Source: WHSW01 sp963842795 (GTDB lineage Bacteria > Actinomycetota > Thermoleophilia > Solirubrobacterales > 70-9). From it: 64,000 nucleotides of DNA. How positions within the stretch are numbered: the stretch's first letter is position 1; every line of letters starts with the position of its first letter. Below the pieces are notes generated by a model that was given only the letters and a program-made list of their open reading frames with translations, had not been told where the DNA came from and made no database searches. The position numbers and the translations under genes were made by a program. Location: NCBI GenBank assembly GCA_963842795.1, contig CAWJHV010000038.1:186001-250000 (forward strand), in the 5' to 3' direction. This document shows, in pieces, positions 53,129-61,206 of the stretch.

Positions 53129-54417
53129 CCGAACTCGCGCGCCTTCGCGGTCAGCTCGTCGCGGAACTTCGGGTGCGCGATCTCGATCAGCCGCACGGTG
53201 CGCTCGCGGATCGAGCGTCCCCGCAGTTCGGCCACCCCGTGCTCGGTGACGACTTTGTCGACGATGTTCTTGTACGAGGTGACCGCGGCGCCCGGGTGCA
53301 GGGTGGGGACGATCCGCGAGCACGACTCGTCGTGAGGGGTCGAGTGCAGGACGATGAACGACTGCCCCTCCTCCGCGTAGAGCACCCCGCGAACGTAGTC
53401 GGCCTGGCCGCCGCTCGACGACCAGTAGTCGGTGCCGAGCGACTCCGAGGCGCATTGGCCGAGGAAGTCGACCTCGAGCGTCGCGTTGATCGCCGTCATC
53501 CGCGGCTCCCGGCCGATGTTGCGCGAGTCGTTGGTGTAGTTGACCGGCCACAGCTCGACCCCCGGGTTGTCGGCGACGAAGTCGAGCAGCCGCTTGCTGC
53601 CGAGCACCGTCGTGGTGATCACCTTGTTGCGGTGGGTGGCCTTGCGGGTCCCGGTGATCGCGCCGCCCTCGATCAGGTCGATGAAACCGTCGCTCATCAG
53701 CTCCGTGTGTACGCCGAGCTCGCGATGATCGGAGAGCAGGTGCAGAACCTGATCCGGAACCGAGCCGATCCCGGCCTGGATCGTGGCCGCATCGGGGATT
53801 CGCTCGACCACCAGCTCGGCGATCCGGCGGTCGGTCTCGGTCGCTTCGCGCGGCGGCACCTCGACCAGCGGGTAGTCGGCTTCGCACCAGCCCGCGACCT
53901 GGCTCACGTGGACCTGGTTCTCGCCAGACGTCCGCGGGAGCTGCGGGTTGGCCTCGAGGAAGAACGGCACCTCGCCGATCAGCGGCGCGACGTACTCGGC
54001 GTGCGGGCCGAGCGAGAAATAGCCGTGGCGGTCCGGCGGCGCTGCGGCCGCAAGGGCCACCGAGCGCTTCGTCGTCGCCCGCATCAGCGCCGGCACCTCG
54101 CTGAAGTTGTTCGGAACCAGGTCGCAGTGGCCGGCGTGAAAGGCGTCGCGGTTGTGGGGCGACAGGAACCAGGACACGTGGTGGAGGTTGGGGATCTCGC
54201 CGTTGATGTAACGGCGGTCGCGCAGCGGGAGCATCTGGTGCAGGCGGACGTCGCGCAGGGTCTCGGCGCCGTCCTCGATCGCGTCGATCACGGTCACCGG
54301 CTCGCCGTTGCCGAGCCCGACGATCCCGTCGGCGCCGGGCGGGAGCTGATCGAGGACGGCCGCGGCCGGGCGGCGCTTCTCGGCCAGGGCGGAGCCGATG
54401 TCGGGCGGGTGGCTCAC
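53119..54417 (-). CDS. Acetyl-CoA hydrolase / 4-hydroxybutyrate CoA-transferase family protein
   Basis: 432 aa. Family I-type CoA-transferase fold: VGLGNGEPVTVIDAI, CDLVPNNFSEVPALM, GPHAEYVAPLIGEV, the IQAGIGSVPDQVLHLL glycine motif, HTELMSDGFIDLIEGGAITG, and NATLEVDFLGQCASESLG, where the Glu forms the glutamyl-CoA intermediate. The GGQADYVRGVLYAEEGQSFIVL end is typical. It may hydrolyse acetyl-CoA or transfer CoA to a small acid; family alone does not decide. The GTG start (54417) overlaps the stop of the SRPBCC gene (GTGA). Confidence 0.88.
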   Translation of the reverse strand: MSHPPDIGSALAEKRRPAAAVLDQLPPGADGIVGLGNGEPVTVIDAIEDGAETLRDVRLHQMLPLRDRRYINGEIPNLHHVSWFLSPHNRDAFHAGHCDLVPNNFSEVPALMRATTKRSVALAAAAPPDRHGYFSLGPHAEYVAPLIGEVPFFLEANPQLPRTSGENQVHVSQVAGWCEADYPLVEVPPREATETDRRIAELVVERIPDAATIQAGIGSVPDQVLHLLSDHRELGVHTELMSDGFIDLIEGGAITGTRKATHRNKVITTTVLGSKRLLDFVADNPGVELWPVNYTNDSRNIGREPRMTAINATLEVDFLGQCASESLGTDYWSSSGGQADYVRGVLYAEEGQSFIVLHSTPHDESCSRIVPTLHPGAAVTSYKNIVDKVVTEHGVAELRGRSIRERTVRLIEIAHPKFRDELTAKAREFGYI

Positions 54418-54848
54418 GCGAGGCGGTCGATGTCGTCGAGCAGGCGGATGAAGCCCTGGCGGAGGGCCACCGCGAGCCCGGCGGCCGTCGCGCCGCCGAC
54501 CACGGGGACGGGCATCGTGAAGACCGAGGTCCAGTGCACTCGAGTCCCGGCCCCGTCGGGGACCAGCGTGATCATGCCGCCGTCGTGGTCGAGCGGCAGG
54601 TTGACCTCGCGGATCAGATAGCCCATCCGCGTCGGTCGCTCGAACGCTGTGATCTCCTCCGTGAAGCGCAGCGGCCCGGCGACGAGCCGCCGTAGGGCGC
54701 CGACTCCATTTTGCTCCTCGGCGCCCTCACGGATCAGCTCAGCCCGGCTGAAACCGCGAAACCGGGTGTAGGAGGCGTGATCGCTGAGCAGCTCGAACGC
54801 CTCGTCGATCGGGGCGGTGAGCGTCTTGTCGAGCTCGATCCTCGCCAT
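54414..54848 (-). CDS. SRPBCC family protein
   Basis: 144 aa. IELDKTLTAPIDEAFELLSDHASYTRFRGFSRAELI is the opening strand and helices of polyketide-cyclase/SRPBCC proteins. RFTEEITAFERPTRMGYLI and GTRVHWTSVFTMPVPVVGG with helix LAVALRQGFIRLLDDIDRL finish the fold. Binding partner unknown. The ATG overlaps the upstream stop by one base (TGATG) and its stop overlaps the next GTG, so the three genes 56083-53119 form a tightly coupled operon. Confidence 0.85.
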   Translation of the reverse strand: MARIELDKTLTAPIDEAFELLSDHASYTRFRGFSRAELIREGAEEQNGVGALRRLVAGPLRFTEEITAFERPTRMGYLIREVNLPLDHDGGMITLVPDGAGTRVHWTSVFTMPVPVVGGATAAGLAVALRQGFIRLLDDIDRLA

Positions 54849-56083
54849 CAGAGGAACGCCTTGCCCTCGCCGCGGTAGGTGGGGACCTCGTCGACGATCG
54901 TCTCGCCCTCGACCAGCAGGAGGCGGTCGAAGCGCTCGCAGAGCTCGCCCGCCTTCGCGTGGCGCAGGTAAACGCGGTCCCCGATCCGCAGCTCGTAGGC
55001 GGCGGCGCCGAGCAGGGGGCTCTGGACCTCGCCGGCGCCCTCCGAGCGGTCGAAGCGCAGCCCGCCAGGGAGGTAGGGCTCGGGCAGCCGGTCGGGCGTC
55101 GCCGGCCCGGAGGCCAGGTAGCCGCCACCGAGGATGGTCGCGACCCCACCCACCGGGCGCCGGACCACCGGGAGGCAGAAAAAGGCGGCCGGCTCGAGCT
55201 CGAGCGAGCGGTAGTTGTCGAACAGCGCCGGCGCGTAGAAGCCCGAGCCGGCGGTGAGCTCGGTGACGATCCCGGCGGCCCCGGTGCGCGCGAGGCTCCC
55301 GGTACCGCCGCCGTTGACGAAGTCGAGCCCGCCGTCGGCGGCGGCGACCTCGCGCACCGCGGCGACGATCCCGGGCAGCCGCGAGTGGATGTCGCGCTCG
55401 GACCGCGCCTGCATCGCGCGGATCGCGGCGCTGCGCACCGGGCTGCCTGGGATCCGGTCGCCGACGCCCGCGATCTGCCCCTCGTAGGCCATCAGCCCGG
55501 CGAGCGATGTGCCGGGGCGCTCGGCGATCTCCTCGGCCATCCGCCGCGCCCGCCCGGCGTCGTGCACCGGGGAGCGCTTGGGCCCGATCCGCGCGACGCG
55601 TCCGCCGAGCGGCCACCAGCCGACGTCGACGTCGAGGCAGACTCGGATCGAGGCTCGCCCGCCGCCGATCGCGCCCTCGATCAGGTCGAGGTGGGGGCGA
55701 TCGTCGACCATCAGCACCGGTGCGCGCTCCGGGGCCTCGCTCGCCAGGCGGCCGACCCGGGAAATCGCCCGGCGATCGACGGACGGGTAGCCGACGACCA
55801 GGTCCTCGAACCCCTCCTCGGCGAGGTGCAGCGCCTCGGGGACCGTGAACGCGAGCACGCCCCGAAAGCCCGGATCGAGGTCGAGGATCCGTCGCAGCAC
55901 GGCGCTCGAGCGCACCGACTTCGAGGCGATCCGGATCGGGAGCCCGCCGGCCTGCTCGAGCATCCGGCGCGCGTTGCGGGCCATCGCATCGAGGTCGACG
56001 AAGGCGAACGGCGGCACCTGCGTGGCGAAAATCGCGTCGTAGCGGGACTTGAGCGCTTCTCGATCGATCTCGGGCGGGCTCAT
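54848..56083 (-). CDS. PLP-dependent amino acid deaminase/aldolase-like protein (fold type III)
   Basis: 411 aa. Alanine-racemase-type barrel as in D-threonine aldolase: PPFAFVDLDAMARNARRMLEQAGGLPIRIASKSVRSSAVLRRIL (the lysine of ASKS binds PLP), GVLAFTVPEALHLAEEGFEDLVVGYPSVD, VCLDVDVGWW, GLMAYEGQIAGVGD, DFVNGGGTGSL and a C-terminal domain with RIGDRVYLRHAKAGELCERFDRLLLVEGETIVDEVPTYRGEG, which includes the HAKAGE metal-site word. Likely splits or deaminates a D-hydroxy-amino acid. First gene of the coupled operon with SRPBCC and CoA-transferase. Confidence 0.82.
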   Translation of the reverse strand: MSPPEIDREALKSRYDAIFATQVPPFAFVDLDAMARNARRMLEQAGGLPIRIASKSVRSSAVLRRILDLDPGFRGVLAFTVPEALHLAEEGFEDLVVGYPSVDRRAISRVGRLASEAPERAPVLMVDDRPHLDLIEGAIGGGRASIRVCLDVDVGWWPLGGRVARIGPKRSPVHDAGRARRMAEEIAERPGTSLAGLMAYEGQIAGVGDRIPGSPVRSAAIRAMQARSERDIHSRLPGIVAAVREVAAADGGLDFVNGGGTGSLARTGAAGIVTELTAGSGFYAPALFDNYRSLELEPAAFFCLPVVRRPVGGVATILGGGYLASGPATPDRLPEPYLPGGLRFDRSEGAGEVQSPLLGAAAYELRIGDRVYLRHAKAGELCERFDRLLLVEGETIVDEVPTYRGEGKAFL

Positions 56084-56151
56084 GGCGCGGGCGAGCGTAT
56101 CTGTGTCGCGGACGAGCGGCGGGATCGCATCTATGATCGGGCCCGTCCCCT

Positions 56152-56240
56152 GGAGAGGTGGCCGAGTGGCTGAAGGCACTCGCCTGCTAAGCGAGTAGGG
56201 GGCGCAAGCTCTCTCGCGGGTTCGAATCCCGCCCTCTCCG
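56152..56240 (+). tRNA. tRNA-Ser (anticodon GCU)
   Basis: Acceptor GGAGAGG pairs with CCTCTCC at 56233-56239 with discriminator G. The anticodon loop CTGCTAA (anticodon GCT) sits between CTCGC and GCGAG. The long variable arm and the T-loop GGTTCGAATCC follow. Class II tRNA; no encoded CCA. It is 68 bases upstream of the aldolase-like start, on the opposite strand. Confidence 0.95.
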
Positions 56241-56303
56241 CTCGTAGTTCGCACGGGAGCCGAGGTCCAGCGACCCTGACCGCGCCCCGCATGCCGCCGC
56301 GGG

Positions 56304-56702
56304 CTACGACGCGTTCAGCTCAGCCGCAGAACGGACGAGGGCTTTGAAGGCCTTCTCGTCGATGCCGTCTCCCTCGTAGAGGTCGATGGCGCGCCGGACC
56401 TTGCCTTCGAAGCCTGAGTTGAAGAGGCCGGCTGGATCCTCCAGGGAGGCGCCCTTGGCGAAGGTGAGCTTCACCTTGTCCTTGTAGGTCTCGCCGGTGA
56501 GGATGATCCCGTCGTGGGACCAAACCGGCACGCCGAAAGGGTTCGCCGGCTTCCGCCATTTGATCTCTTCGACGACCTCGGGAGCGGCCTGCTTGGTGAG
56601 TCGGCGGACCCGGGAGAGCGTCTCTCCGCGCCAATCGTCGAGTTCCTCGATCTTCGCGTCGATCAGCTCAGACGGTGTCTTCGATCCGGGCTCGGCGGGC
56701 AT
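56304..56702 (-). CDS. DUF1801 (YdhG-like) family protein
   Basis: 132 aa. SELIDAKIEELDDWRGETLSRVRRLTKQAAPEVVEEIKWRKPANPFGVPVWSHDGIILTGETYKDKVKLTFAKGASLEDPAGLFNSG is the complete DUF1801 fold, in which the EEIKWR and W-x-x-x-G-x-I pattern are conserved. Function unknown; small cytosolic stress-associated proteins in other bacteria. C-terminal helix DEKAFKALVRSAAEL. No clear ribosome site. Single gene between tRNA-Ser and a pseudogene. Confidence 0.9.
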   Translation of the reverse strand: MPAEPGSKTPSELIDAKIEELDDWRGETLSRVRRLTKQAAPEVVEEIKWRKPANPFGVPVWSHDGIILTGETYKDKVKLTFAKGASLEDPAGLFNSGFEGKVRRAIDLYEGDGIDEKAFKALVRSAAELNAS

Positions 56703-56769
56703 GGTTGGACTCTTCCAGAGTGCCGCTCGCCATGCGGAGCGGAGTGTCGCTCGCCGCTGCGGAAGACGG

Positions 56770-57016
56770 TCAGAGGATCAGGTCCCGATGGCGGCCGAAC
56801 AGATCCGCGTGCCCGCCCCGGCCGCGAACCAGCGCGTTTTCCATCACTACGCAGCGACAGCCGATCTCGATCGATCCGCCTTCGGCGGTCAGCACCGCAC
56901 CAAACAGGATCGACGTCTCCTCGGCGATCGTCACGTCGCCACAGACGATCGCGTTCGGCGCGACGTACGCGGTCTCGGCGACGGACGGGCGCTTGCCCCT
57001 GGTGCTCGATCAGCAT
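56770..57016 (-). pseudogene. Truncated, frameshifted gamma-carbonic anhydrase family gene
   Basis: From ATG 57016, MLIEHQG followed after a one-base shift by KRPSVAETAYVAPNAIVCGD, then VTIAEETSILFGAVLTAEGG and EIGCRCVVMENALVRG. These are the first coils of a left-handed hexapeptide helix as in gamma-carbonic anhydrase-like proteins. The frame then ends at TGA 56770 after about 80 residues, whereas the family is about 170-200 aa. The metal-binding histidines of the later coils are missing. This is a relic with both a frameshift and a 3' deletion. Confidence 0.6.
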
Positions 57017-57050
57017 GCGTTCACGGCAACTAGGCTGAGTCCCGAGACCG

Positions 57051-57464
57051 ATGTCCCGAGGAGTGCCGCCGAACAAAGTCGCGCAGGTCGATCTGGCGAC
57101 GGACGCCCTGAACGGCAGGGATTTCGAAGCGTTGGCGACCGTGTTTCATCCGGAGCTCGAGCACCACTCGGCGTTTGGCGCTGTCGAGGGCGACGTCTAC
57201 CGCGGAATCGATGGCCAGCGGAAGCGCTGGGATAACGTCACGGCAACTTGGGACGACTTCAGGATCGAAGTCGCGCAGGTCCACGATGTCGACGACGAGC
57301 GGGTGGTCGTCGTCTTGCGACTGACGGGAGAAGCGAAGGCAAGCCGACTGCCGCTGAATACGCGCGTGGGTCAGGTGTGGACCTGGCGAGACACGCGGGT
57401 GTGGCGGATCGTCACGTACACGAATCCGAGCGATGCCCTCGAAGCAGTCGGGCTTGAGCAATAG
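57051..57464 (+). CDS. NTF2-like/SnoaL family protein
   Basis: 137 aa. VAQVDLATDALNGRDFEALATVFHPELEHHSAFGAVEGDVYRGIDGQRKRWDNVTATWDDFRIEVAQVHDVDDERVVVVLRLTG gives the NTF2-like cone fold; the end WRIVTYTNPSDALEAVGLEQ matches that of the paralogues. ATG 57051 is taken; GTG 57063 is an alternative. It is followed 43 bases later by another family member with its own GATACT promoter. Function unknown. Confidence 0.82.
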   Translation: MSRGVPPNKVAQVDLATDALNGRDFEALATVFHPELEHHSAFGAVEGDVYRGIDGQRKRWDNVTATWDDFRIEVAQVHDVDDERVVVVLRLTGEAKASRLPLNTRVGQVWTWRDTRVWRIVTYTNPSDALEAVGLEQ

Positions 57465-57493
57465 GCGCTTCTCGTCCAAGTGCTTGGTCGCGG

Positions 57494-57499
57494 GATACT
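57494..57499 (+). promoter_or_regulatory. GATACT -10 box of an NTF2-like gene
   Basis: GATACTG-CGTGGGC-ATG: the hexamer lies 8 bases before ATG 57508. The surrounding GGGATACTGCGTG is almost identical to the promoter at 50171. Confidence 0.5.
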
Positions 57500-57507
57500 G
57501 CGTGGGC

Positions 57508-57918
57508 ATGTCGAAGGAGAACGTCGAGACCGTCCAACGCGCCATCGAGGCGTGGAATGCCGATGATCTGGGCGCCTTTTTGGCCACGCTCGATGCCGAC
57601 GTCGAGTGGCACCCTGCGATCGAGCCGGGCCTTGAGGGAACGGCAACCACCTACCGCGGTCATGACGGCGCGCGAAGGGTTTGGGTGGAGGACCGCGGCG
57701 AGTCGTGGGAACGCCTCACCAATCGGCCTGAAGAGTTCCGCGACCTCGGCGAGTCGGTCCTCGCGCTCGGTCACATGGACTTGACCGCCCGGACGACCGC
57801 CATCGAGTTCAGTCAAGAACTCGGAGAAGTCTTTGACATTCGAGGGGGGAAGATCGTTCGCATCCGCGACTTTCTGACTCATGCGGAGGCCCTCGAAGCC
57901 GCTGGGCTGTCCGAGTAG
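57508..57918 (+). CDS. NTF2-like/SnoaL family protein
   Basis: 136 aa starting MSKENVETVQRAIEAWNADDLGAFLATLDADVEWHPAIEPGLEG, then YRGHDGARRVWVEDR, FDIRGGKIVRIRDFLTHAEALEAAGLSE. Same family as the protein at 50347-50763, with which it shares the MS-x-x-NVE start and the HAEALEAAGL end. A leaderless transcript is likely from the GATACT box. A hairpin follows at 57939. Biochemical role unknown. Confidence 0.85.
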   Translation: MSKENVETVQRAIEAWNADDLGAFLATLDADVEWHPAIEPGLEGTATTYRGHDGARRVWVEDRGESWERLTNRPEEFRDLGESVLALGHMDLTARTTAIEFSQELGEVFDIRGGKIVRIRDFLTHAEALEAAGLSE

Positions 57919-57938
57919 GGCTGCCCCGCCAGGCTCAG

Positions 57939-57961
57939 AGCCCCGTTTCGGGAAACGGGCT
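57939..57961. terminator. Hairpin between convergent genes
   Basis: CCCGTTTC (57942-57949) pairs with GAAACGGG (57952-57959) around a two-base GG; flanking AG and CT extend the pairing if one C is bulged. It lies 20 bases after the NTF2-like stop and 14 before the stop of the convergent small gene. Confidence 0.55.
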
Positions 57962-57974
57962 GCGCCAACGCGCG

Positions 57975-58181
57975 TTATTCCACTGTCACCTGCCTGCGCC
58001 GCTTGGTGATCTCCGCGGCGTCGTCCCTGACGTTGAAAAGAGCCTCGTCAGGGTCGCTACGGACTGCACGAAGCAGACCGCCCTGGGGGTCATGGCCGAT
58101 GGCCTCCCAGGTCCCGGGAGAGACTTCTTCGACCGAGAACCGCCAGCGATCAGGCTCCCAAGGCTCGTGCGCATCGGTCAT
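57975..58181 (-). CDS. Small hypothetical protein
   Basis: 68 aa, beginning MTDAHEPWEPDRWRFSVEEVSPGTWEAIGHDPQGG and ending in a charged helix (DPDEALFNVRDDAAEITKRR). Acidic and compact, with the rhythm of a small beta-hairpin plus helix protein. I do not recognise it. The open frame upstream of 58181 codes Arg/His-rich sequence that is not protein-like, so the ATG at 58181 is the likely start. Confidence 0.5.
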   Translation of the reverse strand: MTDAHEPWEPDRWRFSVEEVSPGTWEAIGHDPQGGLLRAVRSDPDEALFNVRDDAAEITKRRRQVTVE

Positions 58182-58402
58182 CACCGGGCTTGTGTCTAAC
58201 CAATGCGGATGAAATGACCGTGAAGGCCTCGAGCACCGCCGACCCCGGTTCTGCCCCGATCGGTCGATGTGCGCGCCGCCAAACGGGCGTGATGAGAGGA
58301 TGGGCCTGCCGCGATCAATAGGGGAGATCGTCAGATGCCAGAGGAACTCGTTGGAACCGTTGAGGAGCGCGACGGCAACGTCTACGTGCGCGACTGAAGC
58401 CT
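58182..58402. other. Intergenic region, no clear gene
   Basis: About 220 bases between a small hypothetical gene start and the DUF4386 stop. It contains a 20-codon open frame (58335-58397) with a weak GGGGAG upstream, too short to support as a gene, and no recognisable RNA or repeat. Confidence 0.35.
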
Positions 58403-59125
58403 TCAAGCGAGGATCGGCGACGGCCTGAACCCTCTGACGATGAGGTAGATCGCGAAGGACGCTTCGAAGGCGGCCTCTGGCACCGAGAAAACGATGTGCG
58501 CACCGTTTTGCTCGTACGCGCCGAACAACACGGCGATCGAGGAAGCGAAGATCAGTGGGCCGCCGATGACTCCCAACATCGCCAGGCGCGGAGGCATCAG
58601 GCCGGAGCTGTACATCAAGTAGCCCAGCAGCAGGCCGTTGACGCCGACGCAGAAACCCGGCCCGAACAGGAATGTCCAGTCGTGGATCGCGACGAGGGTT
58701 TGCCCGGCGATGTCGAGCGAAGTTCCATCTGCGCCGATGGATGCGGCCAAATCGTCGCGGAGGGTGGTGACCGCCAGAAGACTGATGGCGCCGACGCCGA
58801 TGAGCGTTGACTCGACGATGCGGGACCCGACATAACCGAGCGACAGGGTCTCGCTCTGGCGCCTGAGGATCGGGAACATCACGACCGCTGTGCCGACGTT
58901 GCCGATCATCAGGAGGATCTCGAGAAGAGCGCCGAGAGTGACTCGGCCATCGTCGCCCGCTCCGAGGATGTAGTCCGCACCGTTCAGAACCGGGTCGTAG
59001 AGAGCCACCGCTCCGATTGACGTGATGAATGTGGACGCCATGAGCCACCCGGCGATCCGTGCGGTCCGCCTTTGCTGCGGCGTTTGTTCCGCAGCCGACC
59101 CTGACTGAAGCACTCGGTCAGTCAT
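58403..59125 (-). CDS. DUF4386-family membrane protein
   Basis: 240 aa. The opening RRTARIAGWLMASTFITSIGAVALYDPVL is typical of DUF4386. About six hydrophobic segments follow, with GALLEILLMIGNVGTAVVMFPILRRQSETLSLGYVGSRIVESTLIGVG and LGYLMYSSGLMPPRLAMLGVIGGPLIFASSIAVLFG, both characteristic. Integral membrane protein of unknown function, widespread in Actinobacteria. No partner gene is evident. Confidence 0.88.
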   Translation of the reverse strand: MTDRVLQSGSAAEQTPQQRRTARIAGWLMASTFITSIGAVALYDPVLNGADYILGAGDDGRVTLGALLEILLMIGNVGTAVVMFPILRRQSETLSLGYVGSRIVESTLIGVGAISLLAVTTLRDDLAASIGADGTSLDIAGQTLVAIHDWTFLFGPGFCVGVNGLLLGYLMYSSGLMPPRLAMLGVIGGPLIFASSIAVLFGAYEQNGAHIVFSVPEAAFEASFAIYLIVRGFRPSPILA

Positions 59126-59640
59126 GGAGATCGTTCCCCGATCTCGTCCCTCAACGGGAGAACCGCGCCGTCGAGAGAGAGACGAAGGGGCTCGACGGCC
59201 GGTCTGATTTTGCGCGCAGGCTATATCCCGCGCCCGCGGATGCGGCTCGCCGGGCCGTTTCCCCTCTGGGTCTGGGCGGCTGGGGCCGCCTTCGTTCTCG
59301 TCTACGGCTTACCTCGGGCCGCTCACGGCCATACCCGCCCAGCGATCCCGACTATCGAGCGGCCGGCGACCGCGCTGCCAGCACCAGGGTGGTTCGCGCT
59401 CGACGTTGGGCCGATTTGTGCGATCGGCTCGGCCCATTGAGTACCCGGTGGTACCCGCGCGCTACCCCACGGTACTTTCGGCGCCGCGCGGTGGCCTCGT
59501 CGCCGGCGATCGGTTCCGCGGAACCGCACACTCCAGACGTTCACTTCTCGTCAAAGGCAACGGCCGGCAGTGAGGAGAGGACGCGGCTCCATCGCGCCCT
59601 CTCCCCTTGATCAACCGCTGGTGTCCGAGCGGAGCTTGCG
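59126..59640. other. Poorly coding 515-base stretch
   Basis: Between the DUF4386 start and the stop of a secreted protein gene. One plus-strand frame, 59240-59440, could give a 66-aa protein with a single membrane segment (FPLWVWAAGAAFVLVYGL), but it lacks a ribosome site and has no family. I list it as possible only. Nothing else was recognised. Confidence 0.25.
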
Positions 59641-60237
59641 CTACCTCTCCCTGTCGACGCGAATGAACGGCGCGGGGAACGGGAAGTTAGCGTCGCCGTC
59701 GACGAGCGTGTTGCCGTCGAAGACGATCGTCGCCATCGCGGTCGCCGGGCGTTCCATGCGCCGCGAGCCTGGCCCGTTGATCGTGGTCGTGAGCCGTCCG
59801 GCCCCTCTCCAGAGGGCGTGAACGGACACCGTGTGCGTCCCGCCTCGGTTGTCCAGCACGCCGGTGAACATGCCGGTGACACTGACTCTCCTGAGGTCCG
59901 GCGCCCAGTGCGTCCGCGCCGGCTGGGTGGAGCCCCAGCTGTAGGTGCCGTCAGGGCACTGGCCCGTGAACCCGACCCTGAGGGGCGGGTTGCGATCGGG
60001 CGTCGTCCCGTCAGCCTTGAAGTTGTCGGTCTCCACGATCAGGCGGCCGTCGGGGGCCGTGGAGCCATCCGGGCATTGGAACGGGGTCGACCAGCGGGCG
60101 GAGGCAACCCGCTCGGTGAAGCCGCTCCCGGCCGACGCGACGGCCGCCACGCCGAACACCGCCAGCGCGGCGACGAGGGAGAAGACGTACCGGTGCGGCC
60201 GGGCGGATCGGCGTCGCGGCAACTGCAGACCACTCAT
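59641..60237 (-). CDS. Secreted protein of unknown function
   Basis: 198 aa; AAGGAG lies 6 bases before the ATG. Signal peptide YVFSLVAALAVFGVAAVASAG. The mature domain has two cysteines (QCPDGS and GQCPDGTYSWG) and a beta-rich look: RVGFTGQCPDGTYSWGSTQPARTHWAPDLRRVSVTGMFTGVLDNRGGTHTVSVHALWRGAGRLTTT, then ATAMATIVFDGNTLVDGDANFPFP. No family recognised; an exported beta-sandwich is the most I can say. 39 bases after the stop of the membrane protein gene upstream. Confidence 0.75.
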   Translation of the reverse strand: MSGLQLPRRRSARPHRYVFSLVAALAVFGVAAVASAGSGFTERVASARWSTPFQCPDGSTAPDGRLIVETDNFKADGTTPDRNPPLRVGFTGQCPDGTYSWGSTQPARTHWAPDLRRVSVTGMFTGVLDNRGGTHTVSVHALWRGAGRLTTTINGPGSRRMERPATAMATIVFDGNTLVDGDANFPFPAPFIRVDRER

Positions 60238-60276
60238 GAGGAACTCCTTAGTTTTGCGGGGGTCGGTGAAAACCGT

Positions 60277-61158
60277 CTACCGACGTAACCCGGGGCGCCC
60301 ATCAGGATCACGGACGTTCGGCGCGACCTCGTCCGGCTCCCGATCTTCCGGCGCCACCGCGCCGGGCGCCGCCCGTCTGGCCAGCTTCGCCTCGTAAGCC
60401 GCCTGCGTCTCGCCGCCGACGAGGTCCCGAAAGCGCTCCTTGAACCGCTCAGTGCGGCGGCTCGCCCGAAAGCGCGCTTCGGCCTTCGCCTGCTTCGGCG
60501 GGTTGCGATCGCCGTAGAAGCGTCTGGCCCACGGGGAGCGAGGCTTGCCGATCCGTAGCGCGCCGTAGACGGCGACAGGCGCGAGGAAGATGCCGACCGT
60601 TCCGTGGAGGAGCCGCTGCTTCCCGAAACAGACGGCGACCGGCAGGAGCAGGATCGCGGCGGCGACCACGGAGACGAGGACGTCGGCGGCGACGCTCCCC
60701 GTGTCGACCTCGAGCGGCACCGCTCCAAGCAGCACGAGCAGGAGCGCGGCGCCGCCGATGACCGCGGCATCGATCGAGGTGCGGCCCTCCCGGGCCCAGT
60801 AGACGTCCTCGAGGTAGATCCACAGCGCGAACTCGTCGATCGTCAGCCCCGCCCCGATCCCGAAGCAGGCGGCGCAGACCTCGAACCACGGGCTCGAGTC
60901 GAACAGAGCGAAGCCGAGCGCTCCGCTCGCCATCATCAGGCAGATCCCCCAAACGAGGTGGTGGAGGTGCAGCCCGCTGTCGCTGACGACGCTCCCGGGC
61001 CACCACGGAACGCGCGGGCTCCGCCCCAGGCGCGCGCTCAGGCGAATGAAGCCGAACGAGCCGAGGAAGCCGACCAGCACCAGGAAGACCCCCTGTCGCT
61101 CGTGCTCGACGAGCTGGTCGTTCCAGAACGAGGACAGAATCGATGCTGACGTGGTCAT
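60277..61158 (-). CDS. Integral membrane protein of unknown function
   Basis: 293 aa from ATG 61158. About seven hydrophobic segments: GVFLVLVGFLGSFGFIRL, HHLVWGICLMMASGALGFALF, VCAACFGIGAGLTIDEFALWIYL, AAVIGGAALLLVLLGAVPL, VLVSVVAAAILLLPVAVCF, TVGIFLAPVAVYGAL. A SGLHLHHLVWG histidine cluster and the acidic LTIDEFALWIYLEDVYW lie between or in segments, possible metal or ligand sites. The cytosolic C-terminal ~90 residues are charged. Divergent from the monooxygenase with a palindrome between. Function not known. Confidence 0.75.
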   Translation of the reverse strand: MTTSASILSSFWNDQLVEHERQGVFLVLVGFLGSFGFIRLSARLGRSPRVPWWPGSVVSDSGLHLHHLVWGICLMMASGALGFALFDSSPWFEVCAACFGIGAGLTIDEFALWIYLEDVYWAREGRTSIDAAVIGGAALLLVLLGAVPLEVDTGSVAADVLVSVVAAAILLLPVAVCFGKQRLLHGTVGIFLAPVAVYGALRIGKPRSPWARRFYGDRNPPKQAKAEARFRASRRTERFKERFRDLVGGETQAAYEAKLARRAAPGAVAPEDREPDEVAPNVRDPDGRPGLRR

Positions 61159-61206
61159 CCTGACTCCACGTTCCGACCCTAGCTTCCCTCGCCGACGGGC
61201 CGAAGA

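Noticed and set aside
50840..56240. Two serine tRNAs as boundaries of an integrated element
   Set aside because: No integrase, no repeated tRNA 3' end and ordinary composition between them.
58335..58397. 20-codon open frame MPEELVGTVEERDGNVYVRD with a weak upstream GGGGAG
   Set aside because: Too short, no homology known to me, and not conserved evidence; noted only in the intergenic entry.
59210..59440. 76-codon frame with one hydrophobic segment
   Set aside because: No ribosome site, no family, mixed codon use; kept only as a possibility in the intergenic entry.
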